A DNA stretch of 14,905 nt from Planctomycetaceae bacterium. Lineage in GTDB: Bacteria > Planctomycetota > Planctomycetia > Pirellulales > Thermoguttaceae. Both the position numbers and the translations under genes were made by a program. Positions 13,962 to 14,905 of this stretch are shown one piece after another. Every line of letters begins with the position of its first letter. Within the stretch, counting starts at the first letter, position 1. Location: positions 1 through 14,905 of the forward strand of contig SUVI01000109.1 in NCBI GenBank assembly GCA_015062085.1. Direction: 5' to 3'. Under the pieces are notes generated by a model. The model worked only from the letters and a program-made list of their open reading frames with translations, was not told the origin of the DNA and did not search any database.

Positions 13962-14905
13962 ATGAACTCGAGATTTTTTCATATCCTTCCGGCGGCGCTG
14001 ATTGCGCTGGGCTGTGCGTTGGGGACCGCTTCGGTAAATGCCGAGATCATTGGTTTTGATGATTTCGACGGCGGAAAGTACGGCTGGAACTACAATCCGT
14101 CCACCGGCGCGAGAGCGGAAACCAGTGCCGAATGGATGGGAACCGTTAAGATCGAGAATGGTAAGCTGGTCACGCAGGGAGACACCCCGATGATCTGTTT
14201 CCATCCGACGGAACAGAATGACGCGGCGTTCCAGAGTAAAGGAATGGTCATTGCGTCCGTAGAATACACGGTCCTCGGCGATACGTCGAAATGGAGCGGT
14301 CTCTCGTGGTATGATTTTGGCTCCGAACGTCACTTTCTCGGTATGCCGGGCGGCAGTAACGGACACTTCGGCATCGCGTCGGGAAAGATCTCGTCCACTC
14401 CGGTCGTTCAGGGGCAGACGTACACACTGATCGCGCTTAACGATTACGTCTCAGGCAAAAAAGCGGTCTGGGCTTTTGAGGAAGGAACGACGCCGACGAT
14501 TTTTGATGTGCGTTCGCCGCTCGCGGAGGTCGCGACCACGACGAACTGGACGACGCGCATCCGTCTCGCTTCCGGCGCGGACACGAAAACGACGTGGGAT
14601 AACCTCACGGCCGCGACGGCGTTTTCGGATGTTTTCGACTACTCGCCGATCAAGGGATTCACGGAATACTACCCGTTCATTTCCGAATCATTCAGTAACT
14701 ATACGGAGGGCAAGATCGGCGGCCAGCTGATGAATGGTCAGATCCCGTACGGCTACCGTCCGCTGACTGCATTTTCCAGTAATGCGGAGATCGTTTCCGG
14801 CGGTCTGGAATACGACGGCTGGAATCAGAACTCCGGAATGCTCAAAGTCGCGGGCAATACTGCCCAGATAAAATTCGATTACGGCGTTTTCGAGGAACTT
14901 GGGCT
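13962..14905 (+). CDS. Secreted modular beta-sandwich protein, partial (C-terminus off window)
   Basis: The open frame runs from the ATG through 314 codons to the window edge without a stop. The first 27 residues form a signal peptide (hydrophobic core ILPAALIALGCALGTA, cleavage probably after VNA at 25-27); the internal GC is a poor lipobox, so lipoprotein sorting is less likely. The mature part begins IIGFDDFDGG and is rich in Gly, Thr, Ser, Asn and aromatics, ending a first module at TTWDNLTAATAF (about 213-224). A second module begins FISESFSNYTEGKIGGQ (239-255). The E/D-x-F-x-x-Y/G-x-x-G...W pattern followed by a terminal DNL is typical of concanavalin/LamG-like jelly-roll domains in large planctomycete and Verrucomicrobia-type surface proteins, some of which end in PEP-CTERM or autotransporter domains. 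The C-terminus is not visible here. AGGA (13952-13955) lies six bases before the ATG. Function is unknown; carbohydrate binding or cell-surface structure is possible. Confidence 0.8.
   Translation, partial: MNSRFFHILPAALIALGCALGTASVNAEIIGFDDFDGGKYGWNYNPSTGARAETSAEWMGTVKIENGKLVTQGDTPMICFHPTEQNDAAFQSKGMVIASVEYTVLGDTSKWSGLSWYDFGSERHFLGMPGGSNGHFGIASGKISSTPVVQGQTYTLIALNDYVSGKKAVWAFEEGTTPTIFDVRSPLAEVATTTNWTTRIRLASGADTKTTWDNLTAATAFSDVFDYSPIKGFTEYYPFISESFSNYTEGKIGGQLMNGQIPYGYRPLTAFSSNAEIVSGGLEYDGWNQNSGMLKVAGNTAQIKFDYGVFEELG

Noticed and set aside
13950..14366. 138-codon minus-strand open frame near the right end
   Set aside because: The plus-strand frame in the same place has a promoter, Shine-Dalgarno, signal peptide and sensible modules.
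1..14905. tRNA or rRNA genes, CRISPR arrays, insertion sequences or prophage remnants
   Set aside because: Intergenic regions were read on both strands. None contains a cloverleaf, a regularly spaced repeat array, a transposase or phage gene, or terminal inverted repeats with target duplications.

Overview
The window is chromosomal DNA of mixed base composition (roughly half G+C). It looks like a flagellated Gram-negative-type bacterium, most likely a planctomycete or a relative, possibly a host-associated one. This is inferred from several things together: an adenylosuccinate lyase of the eukaryote-like type, a long isoleucyl-tRNA synthetase of the HxGH/type-2 kind, an flhF-fliA pair, a pentapeptide-like protein with a recurring LTxEQ...TWNY module, and a modular secreted beta-sandwich protein. 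No rRNA or universal marker is present, so the assignment is tentative.

Layout. (1) 48-1157 (+): a pentapeptide-like repeat protein, convergent with (2) a minus-strand flagellar pair, flhF (3825-2152) then fliA (2053-1271). The pair ends in a textbook intrinsic terminator at 1213-1242, and a strong hairpin lies between the two genes. (3) A ~300-bp divergent intergenic region. (4) ileS (4122-7670, +) with its own terminator. (5) A single-gene ABC-type AAA ATPase (7801-8727, +). (6) A minus-strand transporter pair: a CNT-family nucleoside transporter (11450-10224), then an AGCS sodium:amino-acid symporter (10170-8752). (7) A small AT-rich gene for an exported protein (11672-12058, +) with its own promoter. 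(8) purB (13574-12141, minus), separated from the small gene by a bidirectional terminator. (9) An AT-rich 387-bp intergenic region carrying promoters for purB and for (10) a large secreted protein that begins at 13962 and runs off the right edge.

Functional links. FlhF (polar flagellar placement GTPase) and FliA (sigma-28) form the only clear functional module. IleS and PurB are housekeeping enzymes. The CNT transporter keeps the ribose-binding motifs but has Gly-Met at the position that separates purine-selective from pyrimidine-selective human CNTs, so purine nucleoside uptake is a reasonable prediction. Several intergenic regions carry sigma-70-like promoters with 16-bp spacers.

I found no convincing new multigene system (no defence island, CRISPR array, biosynthetic cluster, insertion sequence or prophage). 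The items most worth a second look are the flhF-fliA hairpin, the repeat module of the first gene, the lone ATPase with its G-rich microsatellite, the CNT selectivity motif and the small exported AT-rich gene.
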